A stretch of 64,000 bases of DNA from Paenibacillus sacheonensis (GCF_009909195.1 NZ_JAAAMU010000001.1:124001-188000); one strand, 5' to 3'; numbered from the stretch's first letter, positions 23,597 through 33,173 are shown. Program-made: numbers and translations. Notes: a model not told the origin generated them from the sequence alone.

Positions 23597-25561
23597 ATGA
23601 GCTCTCCATCCGTTAACCTTACTACGAGCATCACGGCATCCCGCCGCGGTCCCGCGCCGTCATGGGCAGCCAAGCAGCGGCAATTATTCGATCTGTTGAA
23701 CGAATCCGCAAGAAAGTTCATCGACCGCTACACGCGTCCGGACGGCACGCTGATATGGCGGGGAGACTGGCCCGGCATGGACGGCTCCGACGATCCGTAC
23801 GAAGGCTTCATGAACCTGGCCTTGCTCCATGCGCTGGGCGGAGACGACTGGCTGCACGAGGCTTCGCGCCGCGTGTGGGAAGGCATTACGTGGCAGTGGA
23901 CGGAATACGGCCAGATCCACCGGGAATTCGATGCTTATTATGATTGGATGCACCATGGCGAGGGTTATCTGTATTTCTACTTCCTCGGTCTTGCGGGTCC
24001 CGCGACGATGAAGGACCGCCAGCGCGCCGTCCGTTTCGCGAACATGTATACGGGCGACGACGAGGAAGCGCAGAACTTCGACAAGGAGAAGCAGCTGATG
24101 CGTTCGCCGCTGAACGGCAGCAGAGGTCCGCGCTTCGAGACGAGCCGCGAGGACTGGTCGACGCACCGCGGCATTTTGGACAACTACTTGGCGCCTTACG
24201 AGGACATTCCCGGCGTGGACTTCGCTTCCGGCACGTGCAAATGGAGCGACGATACGATCTATGGACATCTCATCGCGATGATGAACGAGCGGATGAACCG
24301 CGGGGACGTGCCGCTGAACCTGAACGCGACCGGACTCGTTACGAACGCCTTCATGCATACGGCGGATGAGCGGTACGGCCGGTGGGTGCTGGATTATCTC
24401 GCGGCTTGGTGCGAGCGGGCGGAGCGCAACGGCGGCATTATCCCGGACAACGTCGGACTGAGCGGCGAGATCGGCGAATACAATGACGGCAAATGGTGGG
24501 GCGGTTATTACGGGTATCGCTGGCCACACGGCTTCATGACGGTCATCGAGCCGATCACGAACGCGACGATGAACGCGGTTCTCCTCACCGGTGACATGGC
24601 GCATCTCGGACTGGCGAGACGCCAGCTCGATCTGAACTGGTCGCTGCGCAGGGAAGAGAACGGCGCCGTCACGGTGCCGCATAAGCATTTCGACGCGGGC
24701 TGGACGGATTACCGCAGCGCCACGGTGAAATACCCGGTCTATCTGTGGACGGTATCGATGGCCGACGAAGATCTCGAGCGCATTCATCGCATACCGAAGC
24801 TGTACGATTGGAACGAGGTTATCGTGCCGAACGTATCCGGCAAAGACGGCAAGCTGGGCCGGGAGACCAAGCATTACATCGTGAACACGGAGCCTTGGTT
24901 CCAGTATATCCGCGGGCAGCTGCCGGATTATCCGGACCGGGTGCTGGACGCGAACTTCCGGTTGGTCGTACGGCAATTGGAGCGGATGGACTCCCCGATC
25001 GGCGATCCGTCGGCATGGCCCGTCGACTACAACGATGACGACTTCTCGAGCATTCACATCTGGCAGGAGCTCTGTCCCGTCTACATGGAAAGCCTCGTGC
25101 AGCTTACGATGGGCGGACCGATGCACATCTCGCACGGCGGCCTCCAGCACGGACGATTCCGGTATTTCGACGCGGACCGCAAGCGCGTCGGTCTTCCGCT
25201 CGACACGGCGGCGCTGGTCGAGAAGCTTGGCGACGCGTCGGCGACGCTGCAGCTCGTCAATACGTCCCAGTTCGAGACCCGGACCGTGGTCGTTCAGGGC
25301 GGAACGTTCGGCGAGCATCGCATCGAATCGGCGTCGGTGCTTGACGAAGCCGACGGTACGACCGCCGACACTGCGGGAGGCGCAGTCGCAGGCGCTGACG
25401 CTGTCGAGGTCGGCAGCAAATGGCTGCAGGTGGAGCTTCCTCCGGGAACCTCGATCCGCCTGGAGCTCGCGATGACCCGTTATGCGAACAAGCCGACCTA
25501 CGACGGTCCGTGGTCGCCGCAGTCGAACGGGCTGCTGCTCCAAGGCCGGACGCAGTACTAA
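23597..25561 (+). CDS. Large uncharacterised protein, probable alpha/alpha-toroid carbohydrate enzyme
   Basis: A 654-residue protein without signal peptide. I do not recognise a named family. Residues about 30-450 are rich in Trp, Tyr and acidic residues and carry repeated helical segments (DDPYEGFMNLALLHALGG, EYNDGKWWGGYYGYRWPHG, ATMNAVLLTGD), as in six-hairpin glycosidases and polysaccharide lyases. The C-terminal 120 residues (LQLVNTSQFETRTVVVQGG) look like a beta domain. Being encoded between an SDR and a sugar-acid dehydratase, it probably cleaves or epimerises an oligosaccharide taken into the cell (inference). ATG 23597 chosen; AAAGG is 14 nt upstream, so GTG 23585 remains possible. 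Confidence 0.85.
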   Translation: MSSPSVNLTTSITASRRGPAPSWAAKQRQLFDLLNESARKFIDRYTRPDGTLIWRGDWPGMDGSDDPYEGFMNLALLHALGGDDWLHEASRRVWEGITWQWTEYGQIHREFDAYYDWMHHGEGYLYFYFLGLAGPATMKDRQRAVRFANMYTGDDEEAQNFDKEKQLMRSPLNGSRGPRFETSREDWSTHRGILDNYLAPYEDIPGVDFASGTCKWSDDTIYGHLIAMMNERMNRGDVPLNLNATGLVTNAFMHTADERYGRWVLDYLAAWCERAERNGGIIPDNVGLSGEIGEYNDGKWWGGYYGYRWPHGFMTVIEPITNATMNAVLLTGDMAHLGLARRQLDLNWSLRREENGAVTVPHKHFDAGWTDYRSATVKYPVYLWTVSMADEDLERIHRIPKLYDWNEVIVPNVSGKDGKLGRETKHYIVNTEPWFQYIRGQLPDYPDRVLDANFRLVVRQLERMDSPIGDPSAWPVDYNDDDFSSIHIWQELCPVYMESLVQLTMGGPMHISHGGLQHGRFRYFDADRKRVGLPLDTAALVEKLGDASATLQLVNTSQFETRTVVVQGGTFGEHRIESASVLDEADGTTADTAGGAVAGADAVEVGSKWLQVELPPGTSIRLELAMTRYANKPTYDGPWSPQSNGLLLQGRTQY

Positions 25562-25629
25562 CGTCCTGCCGTGTAACCCGATTTTTCAATTCAGCCACAC
25601 CCACTTCATTGCTAATGGAGGAGAGAACT

Positions 25630-26859
25630 ATGGCCAAGATCAAGGAAATCCGGATAATCCGAACCCGTCGCGACACCAGCTGGACGATCGTAAAGGTGGT
25701 TACGGACCAGCCGGGGCTGTACGGCATCGGATCCGCAAGCGATATCTTCAATCCGAAGGCGGTTATCGCGGTCATCGAGGAGCTTCTCGCGCCGATGCTG
25801 ATCGGACAGGACGCGGGACATATTGAGGACATCTGGCAGCAGATGCATCAAAGCGGTTATTGGCGCAGCGGCTCCGCGCTCAGCACGGCGATGGGCGGCA
25901 TCGACATGGCGCTGTGGGACATTAAGGGCAAGGAAGCGAACATGCCCGTCTACAAGCTGCTCGGCGGACCGTGCCGTGCAGCGGTTCCGTGCTACGCGCA
26001 TGCGGCGGGGAACAGCTACGAGGAGCTCGAAGCCGACGTGCAGCGCTACTTGGATGAAGGCTATCGCGTCATTCGCTGCCAGCTCGGCGCTTACGGAGGC
26101 GGCGGATTCGTCCGTGCCGCGGAAGCCGGTCTGCCCGAGGAGGCTTGGCATGGCGCTTCTTCGCAGGCGTTCGACGAGGCCGCTTACCTGGACGCGATCC
26201 CCGAAATGTTCCGCAAGCTGCGCGATAAGTTCGGCTACGGCGTCAAGCTGACGCATGACGTGCATGAGCATCTGACGCCGACGGCCGCAGTCGCGCTGTC
26301 GAAGCTGCTGGAGCCCTACCGGCTGTTCTTCCTGGAGGATGTGCTGCCGCCCGATCAGATCGGCTGGTTTGCCAACATTCGCAAGCAGAGCACGACGCCG
26401 CAGGCGATCGGGGAGCTGTTCACGAATCCGCATGAATGGGTGCCCTTGATCAAGGATCGGCTGATCGATTTTATCCGGGTACGGGTATCCAAGGCCGGCG
26501 GCATCACGCAATGCCGCAAGATCGCCGCGCTCGGCGAAGCTTTCGGCGTTCGGACGGCCTGGCAGGAGGGCGGGGACAACGATCCCGTCAATCAAGCGGC
26601 CGCGATGCATCTGGATCTGGCCATTTGGAATTTCGGCATTCAAGAGGAGAACCATTTCCGTGCGGAAGAGCTGGCGGCATTCCCGGGCCATGCCGTGTTG
26701 AAGGGCGGCTATCTGTACGCCAATGACAAGCCCGGCCTTGGCATCGATATCGATGAAGAGAAGGCGGAAGCCCTGGTAGAAGATCAGTGGCGCAACGGCA
26801 ATTACCATAATCCGTATCCCATCGATCGCCAGGCGGACGGCACGATCGTCAGACCGTAA
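25630..26859 (+). CDS. Enolase-superfamily sugar-acid dehydratase, mannonate-dehydratase (ManD/RspA) subgroup
   Basis: A 409-residue mandelate racemase/muconate lactonising enzyme relative. The capping domain spans residues 1-115. The barrel shows GVKLTHDVHEHLTP (Asp metal ligand and catalytic His), FFLEDVLPP and AIGELF (two further metal ligands), and GIQEE near the end. Known mannonate dehydratases keep an HGPTD motif; here the corresponding segment is WQEGGDNDPVN, as in the subgroup with low or unknown activity, so the substrate may be gluconate-like or other. ATG has GGAGGAGAG upstream. It is the last gene of the GntR-SDR operon, ended by a strong terminator. Confidence 0.9.
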   Translation: MAKIKEIRIIRTRRDTSWTIVKVVTDQPGLYGIGSASDIFNPKAVIAVIEELLAPMLIGQDAGHIEDIWQQMHQSGYWRSGSALSTAMGGIDMALWDIKGKEANMPVYKLLGGPCRAAVPCYAHAAGNSYEELEADVQRYLDEGYRVIRCQLGAYGGGGFVRAAEAGLPEEAWHGASSQAFDEAAYLDAIPEMFRKLRDKFGYGVKLTHDVHEHLTPTAAVALSKLLEPYRLFFLEDVLPPDQIGWFANIRKQSTTPQAIGELFTNPHEWVPLIKDRLIDFIRVRVSKAGGITQCRKIAALGEAFGVRTAWQEGGDNDPVNQAAAMHLDLAIWNFGIQEENHFRAEELAAFPGHAVLKGGYLYANDKPGLGIDIDEEKAEALVEDQWRNGNYHNPYPIDRQADGTIVRP

Positions 26860-26933
26860 GCAGCGCTTACCGCTGTTGCGGCAAAACGGCAATCAAGCAT
26901 GCTGCTTAAACAGAGGAAAAGCAAGGGAAATCT

Positions 26934-26973
26934 ACCGGTCCGACGCGCTCCCGGCGCGTGCGGACCGGTTTTT
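26934..26973 (+). terminator. Strong terminator
   Basis: ACCGGTCCG (26934-26942) pairs with CGGACCGGT (26961-26969), extended inward by ACGCGC/GCGCGT, then TTTT. Confidence 0.93.
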
Positions 26974-27039
26974 GGCGCGTACTCCAAACTGGATCCGAAT
27001 AGCTGACTTATTTCTTCATTTATTTATCGATATATTTAT

Positions 27040-27078
27040 TGTATACATATTGTGTACGTAAATCGATTGTGATAGTCT
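27040..27078 (+). promoter_or_regulatory. Promoter with GntR/FCD-type operator before the GH140-like gene
   Basis: TTGTGT (27050-27055), 17 bp, TAGTCT (27073-27078) is a possible SigA promoter. TGTATACA (27040-27047) followed by TTGTGTACG lies directly at the -35, matching the sites at 17631 and 21984. Confidence 0.5.
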
Positions 27079-27205
27079 GTTACTGCGGCTGCTTGCGGAC
27101 GAGGACGAACTCGGGCCGAAGCGAGCAGAATCGTTCTTCGAGTCATTCGATCAAAGCGGTCATTCCGCCATCATCCATCTCATACGGGAGCGTGAACGTA
27201 AAACC

Positions 27206-28510
27206 ATGACGAAGCCATTGCAGCGTCTGAAGGTGAGCGATAACAAACGATTTTTGATCCAGGAGGACGGAACCCCTTTTTTCTGGCTGGCCGATACGGC
27301 TTGGGAGCTGTTCCACAAATTAAGCCGAGAGGAAGCGGATGTTTACTTAGAGAATCGGGCGCGCTTGAAATTCAATGTCGTGCAGGCGGTCGCTTTGGCG
27401 GAATTCGACGGCGTCAAGACGGCCAATCCCTACGGCCGCGAACCGCTGAAGCGGGATGCCGACGGGGAATACGATCCGACGCAGCCCGATGTCGACGGCG
27501 ACGAGAATTACTGGACGCATGTCGACTACATCGTTGATCAAGCGGCCGCGCGCGGCCTGTACGTGGCATTTCTTCCGACATGGGGGGACAAGTACCATAT
27601 GGCCGGCTTCGGCAAGGGGCCGGAGATTTTCAACGGCGATAACGCGCGGACGTACGGACGCTGGCTTGGCGAGCGCTATGGCAGCCGGTCCAATATTATC
27701 TGGGTGCTCGGCGGCGACCGCTCGCTGATCATTCGCAACCACTTCGAAGTGAACAACGGACTGGCCGCGGGCATCAGGGAAGCGGTCGGCGATTCCCAGC
27801 TCATTACGTTCCATCCGTGCGGGAACGCTTCGTCCTCGCATCATATGCATCACGAGGAGTGGCTCGACTTCAACATGATCCAATCCGGCCATCATGAGCA
27901 AATTCGCGAGAATTACAAGCATGTGAAGGCGGATTACGATAAGCTGCCGATCAAGCCGACAGTGGACGCGGAGCCGGCTTACGAAGACCACCCCGTCAAT
28001 TTCAATGCCTCGAAAGGGTATTTCGACCAAGCGGACGTTCGGATCGGCGCCTATTACGGCGTATTCTCCGGCGGCTTCGGCACGACGTACGGCCATCACA
28101 GCATTTGGTCCATGACGACCGAGCCGGGGGCTTATTTCATCATGACCTGGCAGGAGGCGCTGAATCGTCCGGGAGCGGTCCAAATGCAGCATTTGCGAGA
28201 CTTGATCGAATCCTTTTCCTATTTGGACCGGGCGCCGGACCAAAGCTTGATCGCCGGCAACCTCGAAGGCGCGAACTATATGGTCGCGACGCGGGGCGAG
28301 CGATACGGCTTGATCTACAGCCCGAACGGCATTCCGTTCCGCGCCTCGCTGGGCAAACTGCCGGGCAGCAGCGTCGAAGCGTCCTGGTTCGATCCGCGCA
28401 CCGGCGAGTATACCGCCATCGGCAGCTTCGCGAACAGCGGCGAAGCAGCGTTCGCTCCTCCGACGAGCGGCAGGGGCGGCGACTGGGTGCTTGTGCTAAA
28501 GTCCGTTTAA
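27206..28510 (+). CDS. GH140-type apiosidase-like glycoside hydrolase
   Basis: A 434-residue protein without signal peptide. The N-terminal RFLIQEDGTPFFWLADTAWELFHKLSREEADVYLENR is the opening of the DUF4038/apiosidase-like TIM barrel, with LPTWGDKY and IIWVLGGDRS typical of GH140. A C-terminal beta domain (ASWFDPRTGEYT to the end) matches the collagen-binding-like DUF5060-associated module of this family. GH140 releases D-apiose from pectic rhamnogalacturonan II; intracellular action on imported oligosaccharides is implied. ATG 27206 lacks a strong ribosome site. Its upstream TGTATACA links it to the ApnO-like operon. Other DUF4038 proteins have unknown specificity. Confidence 0.85.
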   Translation: MTKPLQRLKVSDNKRFLIQEDGTPFFWLADTAWELFHKLSREEADVYLENRARLKFNVVQAVALAEFDGVKTANPYGREPLKRDADGEYDPTQPDVDGDENYWTHVDYIVDQAAARGLYVAFLPTWGDKYHMAGFGKGPEIFNGDNARTYGRWLGERYGSRSNIIWVLGGDRSLIIRNHFEVNNGLAAGIREAVGDSQLITFHPCGNASSSHHMHHEEWLDFNMIQSGHHEQIRENYKHVKADYDKLPIKPTVDAEPAYEDHPVNFNASKGYFDQADVRIGAYYGVFSGGFGTTYGHHSIWSMTTEPGAYFIMTWQEALNRPGAVQMQHLRDLIESFSYLDRAPDQSLIAGNLEGANYMVATRGERYGLIYSPNGIPFRASLGKLPGSSVEASWFDPRTGEYTAIGSFANSGEAAFAPPTSGRGGDWVLVLKSV

Positions 28511-28555
28511 TAACCGGCTGAGCCATCTCTCAGCTGCGCGCATACGACGACGAAG

Positions 28556-28597
28556 AAACGCCCGCCACGATGCAATATGCATTAGGCGGGCGTTTTT
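28556..28597 (+). terminator. Strong terminator
   Basis: AAACGCCCGCC (28556-28566) pairs with GGCGGGCGTTT (28585-28595), then T residues. Confidence 0.92.
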
Positions 28598-28678
28598 GGC
28601 ATTGCGTGCTTTCGCAGCGCGTTTTGCAGTTTACCTAGCTGGCAGTCCGACTACGACCGTCGGCGGTTGTCCGCCCGA

Positions 28679-30451
28679 CTAGTGCGCCGCGCGCCTGACG
28701 ACGATCGCCGGCAGCGTGATGCGCACCGTCGTGCCGCGGCCGGGTTCGCTCTCGTAAGCGAGCCCGTAGGCCGCGCCGTATTGAAGCTGGATGCGCTCCT
28801 GGATATTCTTGATGCCGTAGCCGTGGAACTCGTCCTGAGTGTCCTGGTCGAGAATCCGTTCGACGATGTCCGGCGGCATGCCGGCCCCGTCGTCCTCGAC
28901 CGTGAAGACGACGATGTCGCTCTTGCGCGCGCCGGAGATCCGGATCGTTCCCGACTTGGACGGACTGCGAAGAATACCGTGCAGAATCGCGTTCTCGACG
29001 ATCGGCTGCAGCGTGATTTTCAGCATCTCGAGCCCGAGGATGCCCTCGTCGACGTCCAGCTCGAGCGCGATCTGGTCCTGATAGCGGAGGTTCTGCAGGG
29101 TGACGTACGCGCGGACATGTTCGATCTCGTTGCGCACCGGGATGATGTCGTCGCCTTTGCTCAGTCCGATCTTATAGAAGGTCGAGAGCGACTGGATCAT
29201 CGTCTCGATCTCGGCATTTCCGCTCATAACGGCGGACCAATTGATCATGTCGAGCGAATTGTACAAGAAATGCGGATTAATCTGGGACTGCAGGGAGCGC
29301 AGCTCCAACGATTTGATTTTCTTCCCGGTCTCGAACCGCTCTTCGATCATCGCGGCCATCTCGGCCACCATGTAGTTGAAATCCTGCGAGATCTGTCCGA
29401 TCTCGTCCTTCGACGACACGCGGATGCGGGTATTGAAGTCGCCGCCGGTGACCTTGCGGATGTTCTTGGCCAGATGCTTCAGCCGTAGCGCGCTGGAATT
29501 GAACCACAGGTACGCGAGCAGGTAAGAGATGACGCCTGTCGCGAGCAGCATCAGCACCATGTAGAACCGGATGTCCTTGCCGGTCGATTTGATCTCGCTG
29601 TACGGAATGACGGAAATGAACGTCCAGTCCGAATTGGCGATGGGGCGGGACAGCGTCAGATAGTCCGCGTTGCCCGCATGGATGTCGGTGCCGGCCGCGC
29701 TGCCGCGCGCCGCGTCCTCCGCAGCCTGCAGCAGCGCCCGGTCTCCGAGCAGCGCCGGGCTGCCCGAAGCGGAGATGAGGTCGCCCGTCCCGTTCACGAT
29801 GTACGAGAGGCCCGTGGACGTGACGTTCGCCTGCTTGACGATATCGTTCACGACGGGGGCGCGCATGTCGATGCGGATGACGCCGTCCGTTACGTTATAG
29901 GTTTTGATCGTGATCCGCCTGGCCAGCGAGATGAACGGGGGATCCGCCTCCGAATCGGCCTGGAACTTGTCCGGGGCGATCCAGGTGACGACCGACTTCG
30001 ACGCCTTCAGCGCCTCGTACCAAGGCTGGCCGTCCAGATCCCGGAACACGAAGAACCGGTCGTTGTCGTACGCATAGCCGGGGATGTCCCGAATGAACAG
30101 CCGGACGCGCAGCACGTCGGTATTGCGCTCGATCTGGTTGAAGAGCGTGGTCAGGTTGTTCTCGTCGATGTTCTGCTGCAGCAAATCTTCGTCGTAGATG
30201 GCCGGGTTCGTCGTATGAATGTCCTGCAGCGTCTTATCGAAATAGATGATGTCGGTCGCGTTGATCAGATTGCCCAGCTTCGTCTCGAGATACGTCTCCG
30301 ACTGGGCGAGCGCGTTGCGCGAGGTGCGCAGCATGTTCGCTTCCATTCGGTCGGAGACGCGCCAGTACGTCAGCCCCGTCAGAACGACCAGCGGCACGAA
30401 GATCAGCACCAGGTAGGAGAACAGCAGCTTCGTCTTGATGCTGATCGTCAT
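28679..30451 (-). CDS. YesM-type sensor histidine kinase
   Basis: A 590-residue membrane sensor. One TM helix at residues 8-30, an extracellular Cache-like domain to about 300, a second TM helix (YMVLMLLATGVISYLLAYLW), a HAMP linker, and the His_kinase domain with phospho-acceptor His near 393 in SQINPHFLYNSLDMINW. The ATP-binding part shows IVENAILHGI and GYGIKNIQERI. It starts inside the stop of the response regulator gene (ATGA, 4-nt overlap), so they form one operon. It most likely senses an oligosaccharide, or its binding protein, and controls the divergent ABC transporter and the polysaccharidase genes. Confidence 0.94.
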   Translation of the reverse strand: MTISIKTKLLFSYLVLIFVPLVVLTGLTYWRVSDRMEANMLRTSRNALAQSETYLETKLGNLINATDIIYFDKTLQDIHTTNPAIYDEDLLQQNIDENNLTTLFNQIERNTDVLRVRLFIRDIPGYAYDNDRFFVFRDLDGQPWYEALKASKSVVTWIAPDKFQADSEADPPFISLARRITIKTYNVTDGVIRIDMRAPVVNDIVKQANVTSTGLSYIVNGTGDLISASGSPALLGDRALLQAAEDAARGSAAGTDIHAGNADYLTLSRPIANSDWTFISVIPYSEIKSTGKDIRFYMVLMLLATGVISYLLAYLWFNSSALRLKHLAKNIRKVTGGDFNTRIRVSSKDEIGQISQDFNYMVAEMAAMIEERFETGKKIKSLELRSLQSQINPHFLYNSLDMINWSAVMSGNAEIETMIQSLSTFYKIGLSKGDDIIPVRNEIEHVRAYVTLQNLRYQDQIALELDVDEGILGLEMLKITLQPIVENAILHGILRSPSKSGTIRISGARKSDIVVFTVEDDGAGMPPDIVERILDQDTQDEFHGYGIKNIQERIQLQYGAAYGLAYESEPGRGTTVRITLPAIVVRRAAH

Positions 30452-32049
30452 TTCAACGATTTCTCCCGGAAGTCCGACGGCGTGATGCCGGTGATCCGCT
30501 TGAACGTTTTGGCGAAATACTTGGCGTCGCTGTACCCCGTCAGCGAAGCGATCTCGAACAGCTTGACGCTGCGGTCGGCGAGCAGTTCTTTGGCCTTGTC
30601 GATCTTGTACGCGTTGACGTAGTCGTTGATCGTAAGGCCGGTGTCCTTCTTGAACAGCTGACTGAGATAAGCCGGCGTGAGATGCAGGTGCCCGGCGATG
30701 TCGCTGATCGTGAATCCGCCCTTGCTGTAGTTGCGCTGGATATAGCGGATGGTCTCGTGCACGACGCGGCTCTGCGTGCCGACCGACGCGACCGCGTCGA
30801 AATAGGCGCGCACTTCCGATTCCAGGAAGCCGAGCAGCTCGTTCAGCGTCAAGGCATCCGCGACCCGGTGCCACAGCACTTCTTCCTTCCGGTCTTCCAT
30901 GTACCGGCCGAGGAATTTGTTCTGGGCTTCCCCGTAGAGCGCCATGAGCAGCCGGTAGAACAGCCGCCTCACGTCGTCGACCGGGACGGCGTCCTGCCGG
31001 CGAAGGGCGGAGCCGATCGAAGCGATATAAGGGAAGACGGCTTTGTCGCAGGACGGCAGATACGCCGCGAAGCGATGCTCCATATCTTCGTCGAAGGGCG
31101 CGTGCGCCGGGCGGCGCTCGTCGAATGCGGCGATCCGGCCGCCGCCGAGGAAGAAGACCTGCTCGAGCGCCGTCAGCGCCGACTGGTACGAGAGGCGGAT
31201 ATGCGCCATGCCCCGGACCGGCATGCCGATGCCGGCGAAGAGCGGGGGCCCGGCGTCCGGGCCGCAGGTGCCCGCGAAGTCCGCCGCGATGCGCTCGGCG
31301 GCGGCGCGGACGTCGTCGAGACTGCGCGCGCCGGCCAGCAGCGCATGCGCCACGAGATGCACGCCGTCGATCGTGCCGGCCATGGCGCAGAGGCGCCGTT
31401 CGTCCATCGCGCGAGCGATCGCCGCAGCGAGTTCGCCGCGTCGTCCGGCCGTTTGCTCGACGGGCATGTCGGGCGCGAAATTAATGCGGAATAAAACGCT
31501 TACATATTTGCCGTCGAGCGGGAGCTCATAGCCGGACGCGGCCAGCAGGCGGTCCAGCTCCTCGGCGCCCGGACTGCCCTTCGCGAGCTGAACGGCGAAG
31601 TCCCGCTGCAGCAGCAGGGTGCTCGTCTCGAGCTTGGCGGCCGCCTCGGCCAGCCTGCGCGTCTGCTCCGCCTCCTTGCGGCAGGCCTCGGTCACGTTCC
31701 GGATGCATTCCTCCAGCTCTTTGACGCTGATCGGCTTCTCGATATAGCTGACGGCCTTTAGCCGGATGGCGGCCTTCAAATATTCCTTGTCCGCGTATCC
31801 GCTGATGAAAACAAACTTACAGGCAGGCAGCTCCGCTTGCGTCCGCATCGCGAGCTCGATGCCCGTCATGGTCGGCATCCGAACATCGGAGAGCACGATA
31901 TCCGGCTTGAAGGCGAGCGCGGTTTCGAGCGCCGTGTGGCCGTCGTCCGCCTCGCGGATCTCGCCGATCCCGTAGCTGGCCCAGGGCAGGCACATTTTCA
32001 GTCCGTCGCGGGTACGTTTCTCGTCGTCCACGATCAATAATTTAAGCAT
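30448..32049 (-). CDS. YesN-type response regulator with AraC DNA-binding domain
   Basis: A 533-residue regulator. The receiver domain (LLIVDDEKRTRDGLK, phospho-Asp in DIVLSDVRMPT, Lys in YIEKPIS) occupies residues 1-120. A middle region of about 300 residues without known motif follows. Two helix-turn-helix motifs end it: FTISDIAGHLHLTPAYLSQLFKK and VKLFEIASLTGYSDAKYFAKTFKR, the AraC signature. ATG 32049 follows GGAGAGGG. It partners the YesM kinase and probably activates the divergent permease/solute-binding-protein operon, whose promoter region has a GTGTG-AAC-CACAC palindrome. Confidence 0.95.
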   Translation of the reverse strand: MLKLLIVDDEKRTRDGLKMCLPWASYGIGEIREADDGHTALETALAFKPDIVLSDVRMPTMTGIELAMRTQAELPACKFVFISGYADKEYLKAAIRLKAVSYIEKPISVKELEECIRNVTEACRKEAEQTRRLAEAAAKLETSTLLLQRDFAVQLAKGSPGAEELDRLLAASGYELPLDGKYVSVLFRINFAPDMPVEQTAGRRGELAAAIARAMDERRLCAMAGTIDGVHLVAHALLAGARSLDDVRAAAERIAADFAGTCGPDAGPPLFAGIGMPVRGMAHIRLSYQSALTALEQVFFLGGGRIAAFDERRPAHAPFDEDMEHRFAAYLPSCDKAVFPYIASIGSALRRQDAVPVDDVRRLFYRLLMALYGEAQNKFLGRYMEDRKEEVLWHRVADALTLNELLGFLESEVRAYFDAVASVGTQSRVVHETIRYIQRNYSKGGFTISDIAGHLHLTPAYLSQLFKKDTGLTINDYVNAYKIDKAKELLADRSVKLFEIASLTGYSDAKYFAKTFKRITGITPSDFREKSLK

Positions 32050-32104
32050 GCGTTTCCCTCTCCTCGTGCTGTGGCGTTTCCGTATCTCCAACATAGCAGA
32101 TCGC

Positions 32105-32218
32105 GGTTTGCGCTTACAAGACGTCCGGGCGCTCCAGTATAGAATAGTGCACCAAATTATAAAACCGTGTCCTGTTGGAAGTGCTTACACCCGCCTATAA
32201 TCAAGGTGTGAACCACAC
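32105..32218. promoter_or_regulatory. Divergent control region of the sugar transporter
   Basis: TATAAT (32196-32201) with TTGGAA (32175-32180) 15 bp upstream is a suboptimally spaced promoter, typical of activator dependence. GTGTG-AAC-CACAC (32206-32218) is a palindrome at the start site. On the minus strand TGTAAGCGCAAACC (32118 to 32105) is two bases off the CcpA cre consensus. Confidence 0.5.
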
Positions 32219-32249
32219 TAGACGACAGAAAACGAAAGCGAGATTGCCT

Positions 32250-33173
32250 ATGGTCCGAAAACGAAACCTGCTGTTTTACCTCGCCCAAAACCGGGCCTTC
32301 CTGCTGATGATCCTTCCGGCGGTCTTGTTCTTCATCCTGTTCTCGTACCTGCCCATGGCGGGCATTATCGTGGCGTTCAAGAACTTCCGGTTCGACCGCG
32401 GCATCTTCGGCAGCGAATGGAACGGCATCAACAACTTCCGGTTCCTCTTCCTCTCGGGGCAGATCTGGAACATTTTCAAGAACACGTTCTTCTACAACGT
32501 GGCCTTCATCGTGACGGGAACGATCCTCCAAGCGGGGATAGCGCTCCTCCTGTCCGAGATCGGTTCGAAGCTGTTCAGCCGCTTCACCCAAAGCCTGATG
32601 TTCCTGCCGTACTTCATCTCCTGGGTCATCGTCGGGGCGTTCTTCTACAACATCTTCAACTTCGACTACGGCCTGCTGAACACGGTGCTAAAGGCGTTCG
32701 GCATCGATCCGGTGGACGTGTACAGCTCCCCGGGGATGTGGAAGTACATCCTGGTCTTCTTCAACAACTGGAAGTGGATCGGCTACGGTTCGGTGCTCTA
32801 CCTCGGCGCGATCCTCAGCATCGACGAGGAAATGTACGAAGCGGCGGATATCGATGGCGCGAACGTGTTCCAGAAGGCGTTCCGGATCACGCTGCCGAAC
32901 ATCGTGCCGACCGTCATCGTCATGGTGCTGCTGCAGGTGGGCAATATTTTCCGGGGCGACTTCGGGATGTTCTACCAGTTGGTCGGCAACAACGGCAACC
33001 TGTACGACGCGACGGACATCATCGACACTTACGTATTCCGGTCCTTGGCTCAAATGGGAGACATTCCGATGTCGTCGGCCGCGGCCTGCGTGCAGTCGGT
33101 CATGTGCTTCGCGACGATCACCATCGTGAACGGCCTCGTGCGGAAGTTCAGCAAAGACAACGCCCTCTATTAA
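32250..33173 (+). CDS. ABC sugar permease, LplB/YteP type
   Basis: A 307-residue inner-membrane permease with six predicted helices. It starts with the family hallmark NRAFLLMILPAVLFFILFSYLPMAG, and the EAA loop (EAADIDGANVFQKAFRITLPNI) that contacts the ATPase is present near residue 205. It pairs with the next permease and the solute-binding protein to import complex oligosaccharides; the ATPase (MsmX-like) is not encoded here and is commonly shared. ATG 32250 was chosen because earlier in-frame starts lie at or before the likely transcription start, though its own ribosome site is weak. Confidence 0.93.
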   Translation: MVRKRNLLFYLAQNRAFLLMILPAVLFFILFSYLPMAGIIVAFKNFRFDRGIFGSEWNGINNFRFLFLSGQIWNIFKNTFFYNVAFIVTGTILQAGIALLLSEIGSKLFSRFTQSLMFLPYFISWVIVGAFFYNIFNFDYGLLNTVLKAFGIDPVDVYSSPGMWKYILVFFNNWKWIGYGSVLYLGAILSIDEEMYEAADIDGANVFQKAFRITLPNIVPTVIVMVLLQVGNIFRGDFGMFYQLVGNNGNLYDATDIIDTYVFRSLAQMGDIPMSSAAACVQSVMCFATITIVNGLVRKFSKDNALY

